A stretch of 48,042 nt of DNA from Paracoccus rhizosphaerae (GCF_026162645.1 NZ_JAOTBE010000027.1:1-48042); one strand, 5' to 3'; counted from the first letter of the stretch, positions 27,901 to 38,125 are shown. The notes: a model not told the origin generated them from the letters alone. A program made the numbers and translations.

Positions 27901-28248
27901 AAGTCCTCGCCCCTTCGCGACGTCGCGGGGATGCTGCGGTCCTTCGATTACGCGGCGCTGTCGGTCATCGCGCGTCATCGCCACGATCCCCCCGCGGGGG
28001 CCGAGCGTGCGACAGCACGGATCGAGGAATGGCGGCGGACGGTCGCGCGGGATTTCATGGCCGCCTATCGAAGCCATGGCGAGGGCGCGCCGAACCTGCC
28101 CGACAATGACGACGCCATGCAAGCGCTGCTGGACCTGTTCCTGCTGCAGAAGGCGATCTACGAAACCGGATACGAGCTGGGGAACCGTCCGACATGGGTC
28201 GGGCTGCCCCTGCGCGGTATCCTCGATCTTTTGGACGAGGCCCCATGA
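24961..28248 (+). CDS. treS: Trehalose synthase fused to maltokinase (TreS-Pep2)
   Basis: A protein of 1,095 residues. Residues 1 to about 570 are a GH13_16 trehalose synthase that interconverts trehalose and maltose ([19 protein letters not shown], nucleophile in LRLDAIPYL at D221, [11 protein letters not shown]). Residues about 620-1095 are a Pep2-type maltokinase with [16 protein letters not shown], the kinase motif HGDYHLGQ (from H947) and IDFEGEP. Together they make maltose-1-phosphate from trehalose for GlgE, encoded just upstream. The start at 24961 overlaps the glgE stop (TGATG). Fused TreS-Pep2 is common outside actinobacteria. Confidence 0.96.
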   Translation: MNISTKNDKASFAVRGGIDRDCADWYKDAVIYQLHIKAFQDSNGDGIGDFTGLMQRLDYVQELGVTAIWVLPFYPSPLRDDGYDISDYKSINPSYGSMKDFKAFVAEAHKRGIRVITELVINHTSDQHPWFQRARHAKPGSAARDWYVWSDTDEKWPETRIIFLDTERSNWTWDPVAGAYYWHRFYSHQPDLNFDNPRVLQEVLKVMRMWLDMGVDGLRLDAIPYLVERDGTNNENLPETHDVLKAIRADLDKHFPDRMLLAEANQWPEDTRPYFGEGDECHMGFHFPLMPRMYMALAQADRHPITDIIRQTPEIPENCQWGIFLRNHDELTLEMVTSEERDYLWKTYAADTRARINLGIRRRLAPLMQNDRRKIELLNSLLLSMPGTPIIYYGDEIGMGDNYYLGDRDGVRTPMQWSGDRNAGFSTAKPQQLYLPAIIDAVYGHQVINVESQADDPSSLLNWMRRMITVRRQHPAFGRGTMTLLYPRNRKVLAYIREYEDRAYLCVANLSDAAQAVELDLARHRDKVPVELTGRSAFPPVGDLPYMLTLPAYGFYWFALASDEETPSWHEQLPDILPEFMTLTTRDGRVLTALKGREGQQFQNDVLPQWLPLQRWFAAKDEKIMAVRMTPMGEVDPDHALVSIDVTLGEEQHSYFLPLSARWGEENLRPGAPRLSYTLAKTRHTARVGALVDGAYDERLPVLFLEQMKAGATRGDLRFSGTNALREITEPGDPRQLGVEQSNISIAFTDQIILKLYRRLREGEQPDVEVARFLTETAGYPHTPAYLGQVTHEGDSRTVLAAAFAFVANRGDAWTGIFDALMLEFNEHEAWPTEQEPEVTVPSFDFPLSIGALLGERTAQLHKALATPTDDSAFATEDLTADHLAEWTRTAEEEAEAMLARLQQAEAQLPKDAVPLAQELQQRKDDLLARIRKAAQTAPSGQLSRIHGDYHLGQVLLAQNDVAIIDFEGEPARTLEERRAKSSPLRDVAGMLRSFDYAALSVIARHRHDPPAGAERATARIEEWRRTVARDFMAAYRSHGEGAPNLPDNDDAMQALLDLFLLQKAIYETGYELGNRPTWVGLPLRGILDLLDEAP

Positions 28249-30449
28249 GCGAGACGGCAAACCTTCCCGAGACCCGCCCCGAAGGCCCGAGCGCAGCAGC
28301 GATCGAAGCCATCCTTCGCGGCAATCACCACGATCCGTTTTCCATCCTGGGGCGGCATGACGGCCAGTTGCGGGTCTTCGCCCCGCAGGCGGCCGAGGTC
28401 TGCGCCGTATCTTCCGGCGGCGCGACCCAGCTGTCCCGCGTGCATCCCGAAGGGTTCTTCTGCGGGCCCGCTCCGCAGGGCGACTATCGCCTGAAGATGT
28501 CCGCAGGCAGCCATGAGTGGGAGGTCGATGACCCTTACCGCTTCGGCCCCGTCCTGGGCGAGATGGACGAATACCTGATCGCCGAGGGCAGTCACCGCAA
28601 ACTCTATGACAAGCTGGGCGCCCATCCGATGGTCCATGAGGGCGTCGAGGGGACGGCTTTCGCGGTCTGGGCGCCCAATGCGCGCCGCGTCAGCGTCGTG
28701 GGACACTTCAACGCCTGGGACGGCCGCCGCCACCCGATGCGCAAGCGTCTGGGACCGGGCATCTGGGAGCTGTTTATTCCCGGCATCGCCGCGGGAGAGA
28801 TCTACAAGTACGAGATCATCAGCGCCCACGGCCACCGCATGCCGCTGAAGGCTGACCCGGTCGGGTTTGCGCACGAACTGCCGCCCGAGACCGCATCCGT
28901 CGTCGAGGGCCTGCCGCAGCACGACTGGCACGACAGCGGCTGGATGGCGGGACGCGCCGCCCGTCAGGATGCTCAGGCTCCGATCTCGATCTACGAAGTG
29001 CATCTGGGATCGTGGCGACGGGGCGGCGGCGACGAGATCCTCAGCTATGACGCCGTCGGCGATCTTCTGGTGCCCTATGTGATCGAGATGGGGTTCACCC
29101 ATGTCGAGTTCCTGCCGGTCAGCGAACACCCGTTTTCGGGGTCCTGGGGTTATCAGCCGGTCGGCCTCTTTGCCCCGACCAGCCGCTTCGGCGACCCAGA
29201 AGCCTTTGCGCGGCTTGTCGACCGCCTGCATCAGGCCGGCATCGGTGTCATCCTGGACTGGGTGCCCGCGCATTTCCCATCGGACGCCCATGGCCTAGCG
29301 CAGTTCGACGGCACAGAGCTTTATGAACATGCCGACCCGCGGCAGGGCTTCCATCAGGACTGGAACACGCTGATCTACAACTTCGGGCGCCGCGAAGTCG
29401 CGAACTTCCTGCAGTCCAGCGCGCTTTACTGGATCGACCGCTTCCACGTCGATGCGCTGCGCGTCGATGCGGTCGCGTCGATGCTGTATCTGGATTACTC
29501 GCGTAAGGAAGGCGAATGGATCCCGAACCAGTATGGCGGCAATCAGAACCTCGAGGCGATCTCTTTCCTGCGTGGCGTCAACGAACGCGTGCAGCAGGAC
29601 TATCCCGGCGCGATCACCATCGCCGAGGAATCGACCGCCTTCCCGAAGGTGAGCCGTCCCGTCGCCGAGGACGGTCTGGGGTTTGCGTTCAAATGGAACA
29701 TGGGCTGGATGCACGACACGCTGGGGTTTTTCCGGCGCGATCCGATCCACCGGCGACACCACCAGCACGATCTGACCTTCGGCCTCGTCTATGCCTTTTC
29801 GGAGAACTTCGTCCTGCCACTGAGCCATGACGAGGTCGTGCACGGCAAGGGGTCGCTGATCGGTCAGATGGCGGGTGATCGCTGGCAGAAGTTCGCGAAC
29901 CTGCGCGCCTATTTCGGCTTCATGTGGACGCACCCTGGGAAAAAGCTGCTGTTCATGGGCGGCGAATTCGCACAGGAACGCGAATGGAACCACGACCGGT
30001 CGCTGGACTGGCACCTGCTGGACGACCCTCTGCACAGCGGCATGCAAGCACTGGTCGCGGATCTGAACCGCCTCTATCGCGACCGGCCGGCGCTGCACCG
30101 GCTGGACTGCGCGCCCGAGGGCTTCGAGTGGATCGACGCCAGCGACGCCGAGCAGAGCGTGCTGGTCTTCATGCGCAAGTCAGATGATGGATCAGACCCT
30201 TGCGTAGTGGTCTGCAACCTGACGCCGGAACCGCGTTATGACTATCGCATCGGCGTGCCGAAGCCCGGCCTGTGGCACGAGGTTCTGAACAGCGACGATG
30301 CGCGCTATGGCGGGTCGAACCTGGGCAATCACGGCCTGGTGCAGGCCGATGACGAACCGTGGCACGGCCGCGACCAGTCGCTGCGACTGACCCTGCCGCC
30401 GCTGGCGACGATCGTTCTTGCGCCGGACCAGGGTGCGCCAGGTGAGTGA
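28245..30449 (+). CDS. glgB: 1,4-alpha-glucan branching enzyme
   Basis: A protein of about 734 residues of the GH13_9 type. An N-terminal GlgB domain and CBM48 (about 20-220, with [19 protein letters not shown]) precede the catalytic barrel, with nucleophile in [10 protein letters not shown] (D408), acid/base in TIAEEST (E461) and [13 protein letters not shown]. The ATG overlaps the treS stop (ATGA). It introduces alpha-1,6 branches into the linear glucan made by GlgE, as in the classical GlgE pathway. The longer upstream frame is a shadow of treS. Confidence 0.96.
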   Translation: MSETANLPETRPEGPSAAAIEAILRGNHHDPFSILGRHDGQLRVFAPQAAEVCAVSSGGATQLSRVHPEGFFCGPAPQGDYRLKMSAGSHEWEVDDPYRFGPVLGEMDEYLIAEGSHRKLYDKLGAHPMVHEGVEGTAFAVWAPNARRVSVVGHFNAWDGRRHPMRKRLGPGIWELFIPGIAAGEIYKYEIISAHGHRMPLKADPVGFAHELPPETASVVEGLPQHDWHDSGWMAGRAARQDAQAPISIYEVHLGSWRRGGGDEILSYDAVGDLLVPYVIEMGFTHVEFLPVSEHPFSGSWGYQPVGLFAPTSRFGDPEAFARLVDRLHQAGIGVILDWVPAHFPSDAHGLAQFDGTELYEHADPRQGFHQDWNTLIYNFGRREVANFLQSSALYWIDRFHVDALRVDAVASMLYLDYSRKEGEWIPNQYGGNQNLEAISFLRGVNERVQQDYPGAITIAEESTAFPKVSRPVAEDGLGFAFKWNMGWMHDTLGFFRRDPIHRRHHQHDLTFGLVYAFSENFVLPLSHDEVVHGKGSLIGQMAGDRWQKFANLRAYFGFMWTHPGKKLLFMGGEFAQEREWNHDRSLDWHLLDDPLHSGMQALVADLNRLYRDRPALHRLDCAPEGFEWIDASDAEQSVLVFMRKSDDGSDPCVVVCNLTPEPRYDYRIGVPKPGLWHEVLNSDDARYGGSNLGNHGLVQADDEPWHGRDQSLRLTLPPLATIVLAPDQGAPGE

Positions 30450-32247
30450 CCTCAAGCAGCGGGCGTTGGAGCACGGCATCCAGCCCTCCTACGAGGGGAT
30501 GGGCGGTGAAATCCATGAGGCGCCCGCCGCCACGCTGGAAAAGCTGCTGGCGGCCTTCGGCGCGGACCCTGATCGTCCGGGTCCGTTGACCTCGCCTCCG
30601 GAACTGCGGGCGCATCCCGGCACCCGTTGTTACCTGCCAGATCAGGGGCGGAGCTGGGGTGTGGCGCTGCAGCTTTATCAGCTTCGCTCTGCCCGCAACT
30701 GGGGCATCGGCGATTTCGGCGATCTTGCCGACATCGCCGATGTCCTTGGCAAGGCGGGCGCCGACTTCATCGGCCTGAACCCGCTTCATGCGCTGTTCCT
30801 GTCGAACCCGGACCATTGCAGCCCGTTTTCGCCATCGAACCGGCGCTTTCTGAACCCGCTCTATATCGCGGTGGATCGACTGCATGGGTTTCAGCCGCAG
30901 ATGGTCGACATGGCCCGCGTCGAGGCTTCGCGGCAGGCGGACCTTGTCGATTACTCCGGTATCGCGGCCCTGAAGCTGCCGGTGCTGCGCCGGATCTGGG
31001 ACAATGCCGGTCGTCCGGATGCCAACGAGGATCTACTGGCCGAAGGAGGCGCGGAACTCCGCCGGCATGCGCTGTTCGAGGCGCTGTCGGCGCGAATGGT
31101 GGCCGACGGCCATGGGGCAGGGTGGCGCGACTGGCCGGCCGAGTGGCAGGATGCCGAAGGCGATGCCATTGCGGCCTTTGCCGATGCCAATGGGGAAGAG
31201 CTCCGCTTTCACCGCTGGCTGCAGCAGGCGGCGCGACGTCAGTTGGCCGAGGCTGACGCCGCCTGCGACCGGGCCGGCATGACCATCGGCCTCTATCTCG
31301 ATTTCGCGGTGGGCGAGGCGTCGGACGGGTCCGGCGCTTGGGGCAATCCGCTGGTCGTGCCGGGTGTTCGGATCGGCGCGCCGCCTGACTGGTTCAACGA
31401 GACCGGGCAGGATTGGGGCCTGGCGCCCCTTTCGCCGACTGAGATGGCGGCCCGCAAAGCCGAACCCTTCGCCGAACTGATGGAGCAGGCGACCCTTCAG
31501 GCGGGCGCGCTGCGCATCGATCACGCGATGGGCCTGTGGCAGCTGTTCCTGATTCCCGATGGCGATGGCCCGCCCGAGGGCACCTATGCCCGCTATCCCG
31601 TGGCCGACATGCTGGATGCGCTGGCGCGGGCTTCTCGCCAGAACCGCACGATCGTCATCGGCGAGGATCTGGGGAACGTCCCGGCAGGTTTCCGCGAAGT
31701 CATGGAGGAGGTCGGCATCCTCTCCTATCGCATCCTTCTGTTCGAACGCACCGATGACGGGTTCATCCGGCCTGAAGATTATCCGCGCGACGCGATGGCT
31801 TGCCTGTCCACCCACGATCTGCCGACCTTCCAAGGCTGGTGGCGCGGCGACGACATTGGCCTGCGCCTGAAGCACGGCCTGATCGGCCATCCGGCAGCGC
31901 AGGAGCAGGCGGAAGCGAGGGTCATCGAGCGGGCGCAACTGCTGGACGACTTGGCGGCAGCCGGCCTGTGGTCGGGCGCCGCGCCTGACACTGACGCCGC
32001 GCCCGAGGATCTGGTCGCCGCCGTCCACCTGTTCCTTGCCCGCTCGCCGTCGAGACTGCTGGCCGTCCGGTTGGAGGATATCACCGGCGAGGGCGATCCG
32101 GTGAACATCCCCAGCACGGTGAATGAACATCCGAACTGGCAGCGAAAGCTGTCCGTTCCGGTCGAGCGGATTTCTGACCTGCCACTGTTCGACAAGATCG
32201 GGCAGGGACTGCGAAGGCAGCGGCCGCGACAATCCGGCCGCTCGTAA
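30442..32247 (+). CDS. malQ: 4-alpha-glucanotransferase (amylomaltase)
   Basis: A protein of about 601 residues of family GH77. Characteristic runs are [43 protein letters not shown] sequence, [16 protein letters not shown] (nucleophile Asp region), [10 protein letters not shown] and [15 protein letters not shown]. It disproportionates malto-oligosaccharides, here probably recycling short glucans for the GlgE route. A GTG at 30442 overlapping the last codons of glgB is chosen; a TTG at 30418 is the alternative. The N-terminal extension of about 80 residues before the barrel is usual for bacterial MalQ. It is last in the operon. Confidence 0.94.
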   Translation: MSDLKQRALEHGIQPSYEGMGGEIHEAPAATLEKLLAAFGADPDRPGPLTSPPELRAHPGTRCYLPDQGRSWGVALQLYQLRSARNWGIGDFGDLADIADVLGKAGADFIGLNPLHALFLSNPDHCSPFSPSNRRFLNPLYIAVDRLHGFQPQMVDMARVEASRQADLVDYSGIAALKLPVLRRIWDNAGRPDANEDLLAEGGAELRRHALFEALSARMVADGHGAGWRDWPAEWQDAEGDAIAAFADANGEELRFHRWLQQAARRQLAEADAACDRAGMTIGLYLDFAVGEASDGSGAWGNPLVVPGVRIGAPPDWFNETGQDWGLAPLSPTEMAARKAEPFAELMEQATLQAGALRIDHAMGLWQLFLIPDGDGPPEGTYARYPVADMLDALARASRQNRTIVIGEDLGNVPAGFREVMEEVGILSYRILLFERTDDGFIRPEDYPRDAMACLSTHDLPTFQGWWRGDDIGLRLKHGLIGHPAAQEQAEARVIERAQLLDDLAAAGLWSGAAPDTDAAPEDLVAAVHLFLARSPSRLLAVRLEDITGEGDPVNIPSTVNEHPNWQRKLSVPVERISDLPLFDKIGQGLRRQRPRQSGRS

Positions 32248-32347
32248 ACGACAGTCGGCGGCAACGTCTGCCGATGGCCAGTCGCGGGGGGGACGACTGG
32301 GCAGTCCACATCGAAAGCGCGGCGGCGGTTCGTTGGAAGTGCGTCAA

Positions 32348-32368
32348 GGCCCGCACGATGTGCGGGCC
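32348..32368. terminator. Perfect hairpin in the convergent malQ / 88-aa gene gap
   Basis: GGCCCGCAC-N3-GTGCGGGCC is a perfect 9-bp stem 100 bases past the malQ stop. No T-tract follows, so termination is a guess based on its position between two converging genes. The remaining 279-bp gap shows no gene. Confidence 0.4.
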
Positions 32369-32526
32369 ATTGTGGTGGATGGTGATACGAGCCGGTGATC
32401 CTGGCGAAAGCACAGCCGTGCTGAAGTCGTCAAATGCAACACGGGTCATTCCGCGCAGGTGGTCACCAGTGCATCTTCCACGTCAAACGACATTGCGCCG
32501 TCCGACCAATCAAGCCACCCTTCCTG

Positions 32527-32793
32527 TCAGCTTTCGCCCGACACAAACTTGTTGAACCTGCTGGTGCCGCCGTCCTTGGTCTTTTCCTGGTAAAGGAACT
32601 GCAGGTCGTTCTGGTCGAAGATCTCGAAGAATTCGTCCCAGTTGATCTGCGTCAGCGACTCCTCGGGTTCGCCGAAGTCGATGCGCAAAACACCGCCCTT
32701 GCCTCCGGTATCGACCTTGGCCGGATGGCCGTCGCGGGCTTCGGCCCATTTGCGGATCTTGTCATGGTCGCGGGTGGTGATGGATTCGGTCAT
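32527..32793 (-). CDS. Small acidic hypothetical protein, 88 aa
   Basis: The start is [25 protein letters not shown], continuing with a beta-rich part ([17 protein letters not shown]) and an aromatic region ([21 protein letters not shown]). No signal peptide, membrane segment or cysteine. I have the impression of short conserved proteins of this style, found beside stress genes in alphaproteobacteria, but cannot name a domain. A strong AAAGGAG ribosome site precedes the ATG, and a GGAAC-N17-CGTT promoter candidate lies just upstream, so a general-stress role is the best inference. Confidence 0.75.
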   Translation of the reverse strand: MTESITTRDHDKIRKWAEARDGHPAKVDTGGKGGVLRIDFGEPEESLTQINWDEFFEIFDQNDLQFLYQEKTKDGGTSRFNKFVSGES

Positions 32794-32814
32794 GATGATC
32801 TCCTTTCCGCGTCT

Positions 32815-32840
32815 AACGCCCGGGTTCTGGCCTATGTTCC
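32815..32840 (-). promoter_or_regulatory. EcfG-type promoter candidate for the 88-aa gene
   Basis: Minus strand: GGAAC (32840-32836), 17-base spacer, CGTT (32818-32815), about 21 bases upstream of the ATG at 32793. This matches the EcfG consensus in both elements. Confidence 0.6.
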
Positions 32841-32846
32841 CGCCGA

Positions 32847-33323
32847 TCAGCGGGGGATCACGGATAGCGACCCGTCCGTTTCCAGAACGACCTGGGCGAC
32901 ATTCGACATATCCGCCTGTCCATTCGCGCGGATTGCGGCGCCGATCTCGTCCCTCGTGACGCGCTGACGCCGCAGAGCGTCGTCCAGATATTGGCCGTTA
33001 TGGACGAGCAGAGTAGGTTCGGCCTTGATCAGCGCCTGAAAGCGCGGCGATCTGACCGACGACCATGTGATCGCGTATTGCAGGAAGATCAGCAGGGCAA
33101 GCGCCGCGACCCCTTCGGCCAGAGGGATCGACTGGTTCAGCAGCACCGTCGCCAGCGTCGAGCCCAACGCGACTGTGACGACCAAATCAAAGGCGTTCAT
33201 CTTGCTGAGCGTCCGCTTGCCTGAGACGCGCAGCATCGCGATCAGCACGACATAGGCGGCAAAGCCCACAAACAGCGTTCGGCCGATGCCGGTCCAGTCA
33301 TCGAACAACATCGGCGGGTTCAT
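32847..33323 (-). CDS. DUF421 / YetF-like membrane protein
   Basis: A 158-residue protein with two to three N-terminal membrane helices (about residues 14-90: [34 protein letters not shown] and a third) and a C-terminal cytoplasmic DUF421 domain ([29 protein letters not shown] split over 105-135). YetF-family proteins are found in germination and stress settings; function is unknown. The ATG at 33323 is chosen over a longer frame; an ATG four codons further in is also possible. An EcfG-type promoter candidate lies about 50 bp upstream. Confidence 0.85.
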   Translation of the reverse strand: MNPPMLFDDWTGIGRTLFVGFAAYVVLIAMLRVSGKRTLSKMNAFDLVVTVALGSTLATVLLNQSIPLAEGVAALALLIFLQYAITWSSVRSPRFQALIKAEPTLLVHNGQYLDDALRRQRVTRDEIGAAIRANGQADMSNVAQVVLETDGSLSVIPR

Positions 33324-33372
33324 GCCGGGCCTCGGCCGTGGCTTCCAGTGACAGGACTCTTCATACCCGCCA

Positions 33373-33397
33373 AACCGGCCAAAGGCGGCGATGTTCC
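33373..33397 (-). promoter_or_regulatory. EcfG-type promoter candidate for the DUF421 gene
   Basis: Minus strand: GGAAC (33397-33393), 16-base spacer, GGTT (33376-33373). The gene begins at 33323, giving an expected leader of about 40 bases. It lies just outside the 3' end of rsgA. Confidence 0.55.
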
Positions 33398-33403
33398 AAA
33401 GCT

Positions 33404-34420
33404 TCAGCGACGGGGCCCGCGCCTGCCGCGGGGCCCGGTCGTGGCGGGCGTGTTCGCGCGGTTTTCCTGATCCAGCTTGCGCCACCGTTCCAGCCTGTCC
33501 GCGGACAGGCGGCCATCGGCAACCGCGGCCAAGACGGCGCAGCCGGGTTCGTGCGCATGGGTGCAGTCGCGGAAGCGGCAACGGGGCGCAAGTTCGGCGA
33601 TCTCGGCGAACAGGGTCTGCAGGCCGCCTGCGGCTTCGCTGACGTGCAGGGTCCGCATTCCCGGCGTGTCGATGACCCACCCGCCCATGGCTGTCGCATG
33701 CAAGGAGCGGGCCGTCGTTGTATGCCGCCCCTTTGCGTCGCTTTCGCGGATGCCACCAGTCGCCTGCGCACCGTCGCCGGACTTGCCGGCCAGCGTATTG
33801 AGCAGCGTCGACTTTCCGACGCCCGACGACCCGATCAGGGCGACCGTCCGTCCCGGCCCGCACCAAGGGGCCAGAACCTGCGCCGCTGCCGGGTCCTTTG
33901 CGTTCAGCGTCAGGACCTGAAGATCGCGCTGCAGCGCGAGGGCCTGTCGGAGCCAGGGTTCGGGATCGGCGACTGCGTCGATCTTGGTCAGCACGATCAC
34001 TGGTTCGGCCCCGGCCTCGTTGACGACGGCCAGATAACGCTCCAGCCGAGCCGGGTTGAAGTCATCGTTGCACGAGGTCACGATGAAGAGCGTGTCGACA
34101 TTGGCAGCGATCAGCTGCCGGCCGGCCCGATCCTCGGTGCGGCGGCGCAGCACCGTCTTCCGGTCAAGCCGCCGCGCCACGGCGCCGGCCTCGGGATCGC
34201 TCAGCGCCCAGTCCCCGACGGCAAAATCCCGCGTTCCCGCCTGGGGCGGCGCGTCCAGCGTCACCTGTCCGCCGGTGGTCCTGACAACCAGGCGCGAGCG
34301 GTGGACGGATGCAATACGGACAGGTGTCAGATACCCCTCGCCGGGCGCAAGCTGCGCGGCGAAGAACTCCGACCAGCCCAAGGCCGCCAGATCGTGCGGA
34401 TCATCGAAAATGTCACTCAC
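33404..34420 (-). CDS. rsgA: Ribosome small-subunit-dependent GTPase A
   Basis: A protein of about 338 residues, the circularly permuted GTPase that helps 30S subunit maturation. N-terminal OB-fold (about 15-105), then permuted G motifs in the order G4 TKID (145-148), G1 GSSGVGKST (197-205) and G3 DTPG (251-254). The C-terminal zinc knuckle has C281, C286, H288 and C294. A GTG at 34420 is taken as start because the family N-terminus aligns there and upstream in-frame sequence is proline/arginine-rich without conservation; the ribosome site is weak. Confidence 0.93.
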   Translation of the reverse strand: MSDIFDDPHDLAALGWSEFFAAQLAPGEGYLTPVRIASVHRSRLVVRTTGGQVTLDAPPQAGTRDFAVGDWALSDPEAGAVARRLDRKTVLRRRTEDRAGRQLIAANVDTLFIVTSCNDDFNPARLERYLAVVNEAGAEPVIVLTKIDAVADPEPWLRQALALQRDLQVLTLNAKDPAAAQVLAPWCGPGRTVALIGSSGVGKSTLLNTLAGKSGDGAQATGGIRESDAKGRHTTTARSLHATAMGGWVIDTPGMRTLHVSEAAGGLQTLFAEIAELAPRCRFRDCTHAHEPGCAVLAAVADGRLSADRLERWRKLDQENRANTPATTGPRGRRGPRR

Positions 34421-34540
34421 GCGATCTAGGTGCGGGCGGGGCGGTCGGGATGCAAGGGGGAAATGACAGGGCGACGGCGTCGCGACAGGATGATGCCGAA
34501 CCGCCACGACAGGGCGAGCCGGCAAAAGGCCTGCGGCGCC

Positions 34541-34690
34541 TTACGCCGCCTTCTGCGCGTCGAATTCGCCGACGACAGAACGACGAACCTCGTCACGGGT
34601 GAAATAACCAAACATCTGGTCCAGCACGGCGTCGGCTTCGATGCTGCGCTTGCGATCGGCAATGCTCAGCGGTTTCTGGTCTGCGGTCAT
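34541..34690 (-). CDS. Small hypothetical protein, 49 aa
   Basis: The protein runs MTADQKPLSIADRKRSIEAD to a C-terminus ending in DAQKAA, with the core DAVLDQMFGYFTRDEVRR. It is soluble and predicted helical. I do not recognise a named domain. A good GGAGACCGA ribosome site directly upstream of the ATG supports it as a real gene. It sits alone between tyrS and rsgA on the same strand, so could be co-transcribed with rsgA. Confidence 0.65.
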   Translation of the reverse strand: MTADQKPLSIADRKRSIEADAVLDQMFGYFTRDEVRRSVVGEFDAQKAA

Positions 34691-34813
34691 CTTCGGTCTC
34701 CGGGTTCGGGTCGTGTCCCTCCCACGCGGGTCAGATATGGGCCTACCGGCAGAAATGCCACCGTCCTGACGCAAGGTCAGGACGGGTGCAGGGCAGCCAT
34801 GCGCCGGGCGCAA

Positions 34814-36064
34814 CTATCGCGCCGGGTCAAGTTGCAGCATGCGGTGCTTCTTTTTGCCGACCGAGATCTTGACGCCGGATGCCAGCGCGTCTGCATCCAG
34901 GGGCATCTGCGGATCGCTGACGGCGACGTTGTCCACGCGCAAGCCGTTCTCGGCCACCAGCCGCTTGACCTCCTTGCCGCTGGCAACAATGCCTGCCCGC
35001 ACCAGCGCCTGCGCTACAGTCACGCCCTCGGCCTCGGACGCTGGCAGAAGCGCGATCTGCAGGTCACCGCCGGCCCCGCCTTCCTCGAACACCTTGCGGG
35101 CGGTCGTCTCGGCGCTGGCGGCGGCCTCGGCACCGTGCAGCAGGGTCGTCACCTCGTTGGCCAGACGCACCTTGGCGTCGTTGATCTCGGACCCCTGCAG
35201 CGCGCCCAGGCGGTCGCATTCCTCGAGCGGAAGCTCGGTATAGAGCTTGAGGAACCGGCCGACGTCCGCGTCCGTCGTATTGCGCCAGAACTGCCAGAAC
35301 TCGTAGGGCGGCAGCATCTCTCCGTTCAGCCAGACGGCACCGCCCGCGGATTTCCCCATCTTGCGCCCGTCGCTGGTGGTCAGCAGCGGCGATGTCAGGC
35401 CCCAGATCACGCGGTCGTCCACCCGGCGCGTCAGGTCGATGCCGTTCACGATATTGCCCCACTGGTCCGACCCGCCCATCTGCAACTGGCAGCCATAGCG
35501 GCGGTTCAGCTCGAGGAAGTCGTAGGCCTGCAGGATCATGTAATTGAACTCAAGGAAGGACAGCGACTGTTCGCGGTCCAGCCGTGACTTGACGGATTCG
35601 AAGGACAGCATCCGGTTCACGCTGAAATGCCGCCCGATGTCGCGCAGGAAGGTCAGGTAGTTCAGCCCGTCCAGCCATTCGGCGTTGTTCAGCATCGTGG
35701 CGCCTTCGGGACCATAGTCCAGATAGCGCGCGAAGACCTTCTGCATGCCGTCAATGTTCGACTGGATGGCCGCATCGTCCAGCAGCGGGCGTTCGTCGCT
35801 GCGGAAGGACGGATCGCCTACCTTCGTGGTGCCGCCGCCCATCAGGGTGATCGGGCGGTTGCCGGTCTTCTGGAACCAGCGCAGCATCATGATGTTCAGC
35901 AGGTGCCCTACATGCAGGCTGGCCGCCGTCGCATCATAGCCGATATAGGCGGTGACAGGTCCTGCCAGCAGCGCCTTGTCCAGTCCTTCGAAATCGGTGC
36001 AGTCGGCTAGATAACCGCGCTCGGTCATGATGCGCAGGAAGTCGGACTGGGGCTGGTGGGTCAT
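34814..36064 (-). CDS. tyrS: Tyrosyl-tRNA synthetase
   Basis: A 416-residue class I synthetase. The HIGH motif is HVGH (51-54) and the KMSKS loop is KMGKS (235-239). Tyrosine-binding GGSDQWGN and YMILQAYDF are present, and an S4 RNA-binding domain fills the C-terminus (about 350-416, [15 protein letters not shown]). Length is normal for TyrRS type 1. The ATG at 36064 with AGAAGGA upstream is preferred over an ATG three codons earlier that sits on the ribosome site. It is divergent from anmK with a 59-bp gap. Confidence 0.97.
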   Translation of the reverse strand: MTHQPQSDFLRIMTERGYLADCTDFEGLDKALLAGPVTAYIGYDATAASLHVGHLLNIMMLRWFQKTGNRPITLMGGGTTKVGDPSFRSDERPLLDDAAIQSNIDGMQKVFARYLDYGPEGATMLNNAEWLDGLNYLTFLRDIGRHFSVNRMLSFESVKSRLDREQSLSFLEFNYMILQAYDFLELNRRYGCQLQMGGSDQWGNIVNGIDLTRRVDDRVIWGLTSPLLTTSDGRKMGKSAGGAVWLNGEMLPPYEFWQFWRNTTDADVGRFLKLYTELPLEECDRLGALQGSEINDAKVRLANEVTTLLHGAEAAASAETTARKVFEEGGAGGDLQIALLPASEAEGVTVAQALVRAGIVASGKEVKRLVAENGLRVDNVAVSDPQMPLDADALASGVKISVGKKKHRMLQLDPAR

Positions 36065-36123
36065 GGGCTTCATCCTTCTGATCGGCGGCGATATACAGGC
36101 TGCGGACATAAAGGAAAAGCGCG

Positions 36124-37230
36124 ATGATCCGGGCACTGGGGATGATGTCGGGCACTTCTCTTGACGGGGTGGACGCGGCGCTGATCGACACCGACGGGGT
36201 GCGCATCGGCGGCTTCGGGCGCAGCGGCTTCCGGGCCTATGGCGACAACGAATCTGCGATCCTGCACGACGCCCTTGGCAGTTGGCGGGACGCCCCAGCC
36301 GTGCCCGAAGTCGCCAGGCTGATCGAGGCCAGCCACGCGGATCTTGCAACTGACTTCCCAGAGGCCGAGCTGATCGGTTTTCACGGTCAGACGCTGGCGC
36401 ATGATCCGCGCGGGCGCGGCACGCATCAGGCGGGCGATGGCTTCAGGCTGGCCGCGGCAACCGGCCGTCCCGTCGTCTGGGACTTCCGATCCGAGGACGT
36501 CCGCAGAGGCGGCGAGGGGGCGCCGCTGGTGCCGTTCTTCCACTGGGCCTGCGCGGAATGGGCAGTCGGGCAGGGGGCCCTGCCGCCGGCGCCCGTCGCG
36601 TTTCTGAACCTGGGCGGCGTGGGGAACATCAGCTGGGTAGATCCGTCAGCGACCGCACCGGAGGCGCCGGGTGCCTGCCTGGCCTTTGACACCGGGCCCG
36701 CCAATGCGCCGCTGAACGACCTGATGCGCCGCCGCCGCCGGCAGGCGCGCGACGAAGGCGGCGCATTGGCCACCTCGGGTCAGGCCAATGCACAGGTGCT
36801 GGCGGATTTCCTGTCAAACCCCTGGTTCGACAGGCCCGCGCCGAAATCCCTTGACCGCGATCAGTTCGCGGACCTGCTGCCCTCGCTCGACAGGCTTGGG
36901 GACGCAGACGCTGCGGCGACGCTGGTGGCGGTTGCCGCATCTTCGGTCGCAAAGGGGTGGCGCTGGCTGCCCGCTCCTCCGTCGCAGGTCCTGATCTGTG
37001 GTGGTGGTCGCCGCAACGCCGCCCTGATGGCCGCACTGTCAGCCCATTTGGACGTCCCCGTGCAGCCGGTCGAGGAAATCGGCCTCGATGGCGACATGCT
37101 CGAGGCGCAGGCCTTCGGGTGGCTGGCGGTTCGGGTGATGCGCGGACTGCCGATCTCGGGGCCGACGACGACGGGCGTGCCGCAGCCTGTCTGCGGCGGC
37201 CGCATCAGCCATCCGCGCAAGAATGGATGA
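36124..37230 (+). CDS. anmK: Anhydro-N-acetylmuramic acid kinase
   Basis: A 368-residue ASKHA-fold kinase of cell-wall recycling, which phosphorylates and opens 1,6-anhydro-MurNAc to MurNAc-6-phosphate. The N-terminal [15 protein letters not shown] is diagnostic, with [21 protein letters not shown] and [12 protein letters not shown] further on. Length matches the family. It is divergent from tyrS, an arrangement common in Rhodobacteraceae. No murQ is visible nearby. Confidence 0.95.
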   Translation: MIRALGMMSGTSLDGVDAALIDTDGVRIGGFGRSGFRAYGDNESAILHDALGSWRDAPAVPEVARLIEASHADLATDFPEAELIGFHGQTLAHDPRGRGTHQAGDGFRLAAATGRPVVWDFRSEDVRRGGEGAPLVPFFHWACAEWAVGQGALPPAPVAFLNLGGVGNISWVDPSATAPEAPGACLAFDTGPANAPLNDLMRRRRRQARDEGGALATSGQANAQVLADFLSNPWFDRPAPKSLDRDQFADLLPSLDRLGDADAAATLVAVAASSVAKGWRWLPAPPSQVLICGGGRRNAALMAALSAHLDVPVQPVEEIGLDGDMLEAQAFGWLAVRVMRGLPISGPTTTGVPQPVCGGRISHPRKNG

Positions 37231-37237
37231 AGTCTAC

Positions 37238-37262
37238 GGAACGGTCACGGCCAGCACGCGTT
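37238..37262 (+). promoter_or_regulatory. EcfG-type promoter candidate for the PRC-barrel gene
   Basis: GGAAC at 37238-37242, a 16-base spacer and CGTT at 37259-37262. This is a perfect fit to the EcfG consensus, lying eight bases after the anmK stop and 53 bases before the next ATG. Confidence 0.65.
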
Positions 37263-37315
37263 GAATCCTCGAAGACGGTCGAGCGGCCGTCGATGAAGAA
37301 ACGCATGAGGCTGAG

Positions 37316-37825
37316 ATGAAACATCTGATGATCACCGCTGCCGCGCTGGCCCTGACCGGTCCGGCATTCGCACAGATTGCCACCCCGACGACAGAAGCCG
37401 TCCCCGGCGTCGAGACGATGCCCGCGGAAGGCATGGGTGCGGGCATGATGTCGCCCGAAAACCCCGGCATCTCGGCATCCTGGTTCGAGGATCGCGCGAT
37501 CTACACCACGAACCAGCCCTCGACGACCATGTGGGACGAAAATGCCGACTGGGGAACCGAGCGGCCCGCCGACTGGAACCAGATCGGCGAGGTCGATGAC
37601 GTCGTTCTCTCGGCCGATGGCCAGGTCATGGGCTATACTGCCGATATCGGCGGCTTCCTCGGCCTTGGCGAGCGTACGGTGTTGCTCAGCCCCGAGGCTG
37701 TCCGACTGGTGGACTTTGACGAGGCAACCCTTTGGGGCGACACCGCTGTCTTCGCCACCAACTATACTCAGGAAGAGCTTGAGGCACTGCCCGAGTTTGA
37801 CGACGACATGATCCTGGACGACTGA
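37316..37825 (+). CDS. Secreted PRC-barrel domain protein
   Basis: A 169-residue protein with a Sec signal peptide (MKHLMITAAALALTGPAFA, cleavage about residue 19-20). A Pro/Met/Thr-rich linker follows, then a PRC-barrel at about 95-150 (WNQIGEVDDVVLSADGQVMG, LLSPEAVRLVDFDEAT). The C-terminus is acidic (EFDDDMILDD). Periplasmic PRC-barrel proteins of this kind are frequent in alphaproteobacteria and often stress-induced; the molecular role is unknown. It has its own EcfG-type promoter candidate and intrinsic terminator, so it is a monocistronic unit. Confidence 0.85.
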   Translation: MKHLMITAAALALTGPAFAQIATPTTEAVPGVETMPAEGMGAGMMSPENPGISASWFEDRAIYTTNQPSTTMWDENADWGTERPADWNQIGEVDDVVLSADGQVMGYTADIGGFLGLGERTVLLSPEAVRLVDFDEATLWGDTAVFATNYTQEELEALPEFDDDMILDD

Positions 37826-37845
37826 TGGTCAGGGTCAGTTCTCTG

Positions 37846-37874
37846 AAAAGGCGCCCCAGTGGGCGCCTTTTTTT
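37846..37874 (+). terminator. Rho-independent terminator after the PRC-barrel gene
   Basis: A 7-bp GC stem (37850-37856 with 37861-37867), extended by four A-T pairs, loop CAGT, followed by a run of seven T. A textbook terminator 21 bases past the stop, effective in either direction. Confidence 0.92.
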
Positions 37875-37957
37875 AATGTTTTGTTGATGAAATCTTCACC
37901 GTTTCAGCATTTTAAGCCGTTCATGACGATTTCGCGGCAAAATGCGCTGATGCGCCC

Positions 37958-37986
37958 TTGACGGGGCGTTGCGCCATGCGTAAACC
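37958..37986 (+). promoter_or_regulatory. Sigma-70 type promoter for the tRNA-Asp genes
   Basis: TTGACG at 37958-37963, a 17-base spacer and TAAACC at 37981-37986, with the first tRNA beginning about 38 bases downstream. The -35 is near-consensus and the spacing ideal. Confidence 0.55.
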
Positions 37987-38024
37987 GCCCTCACCCGGCG
38001 GGCGATCGACCGGGGATGAGTTGG

Positions 38025-38101
38025 GCGGTTGTAGCTCAGTTGGTTAGAGTACCGGCCTGTCACGCCGGGGGTCGCGGGTTCGAGCCCCGTCAACCGCGCC
38101 A
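38025..38101 (+). tRNA. tRNA-Asp (GTC), copy 1
   Basis: A 77-base cloverleaf with CCA encoded. The acceptor GCGGTTG pairs with CAACCGC, the D-loop is AGCTCAGTTGGTTAGA, the anticodon loop CTGTCAC carries GTC (aspartate), and the T-loop is TTCGAGC. Confidence 0.97.
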
Positions 38102-38125
38102 CAACTCATTCGCCCGAAGAAATGC

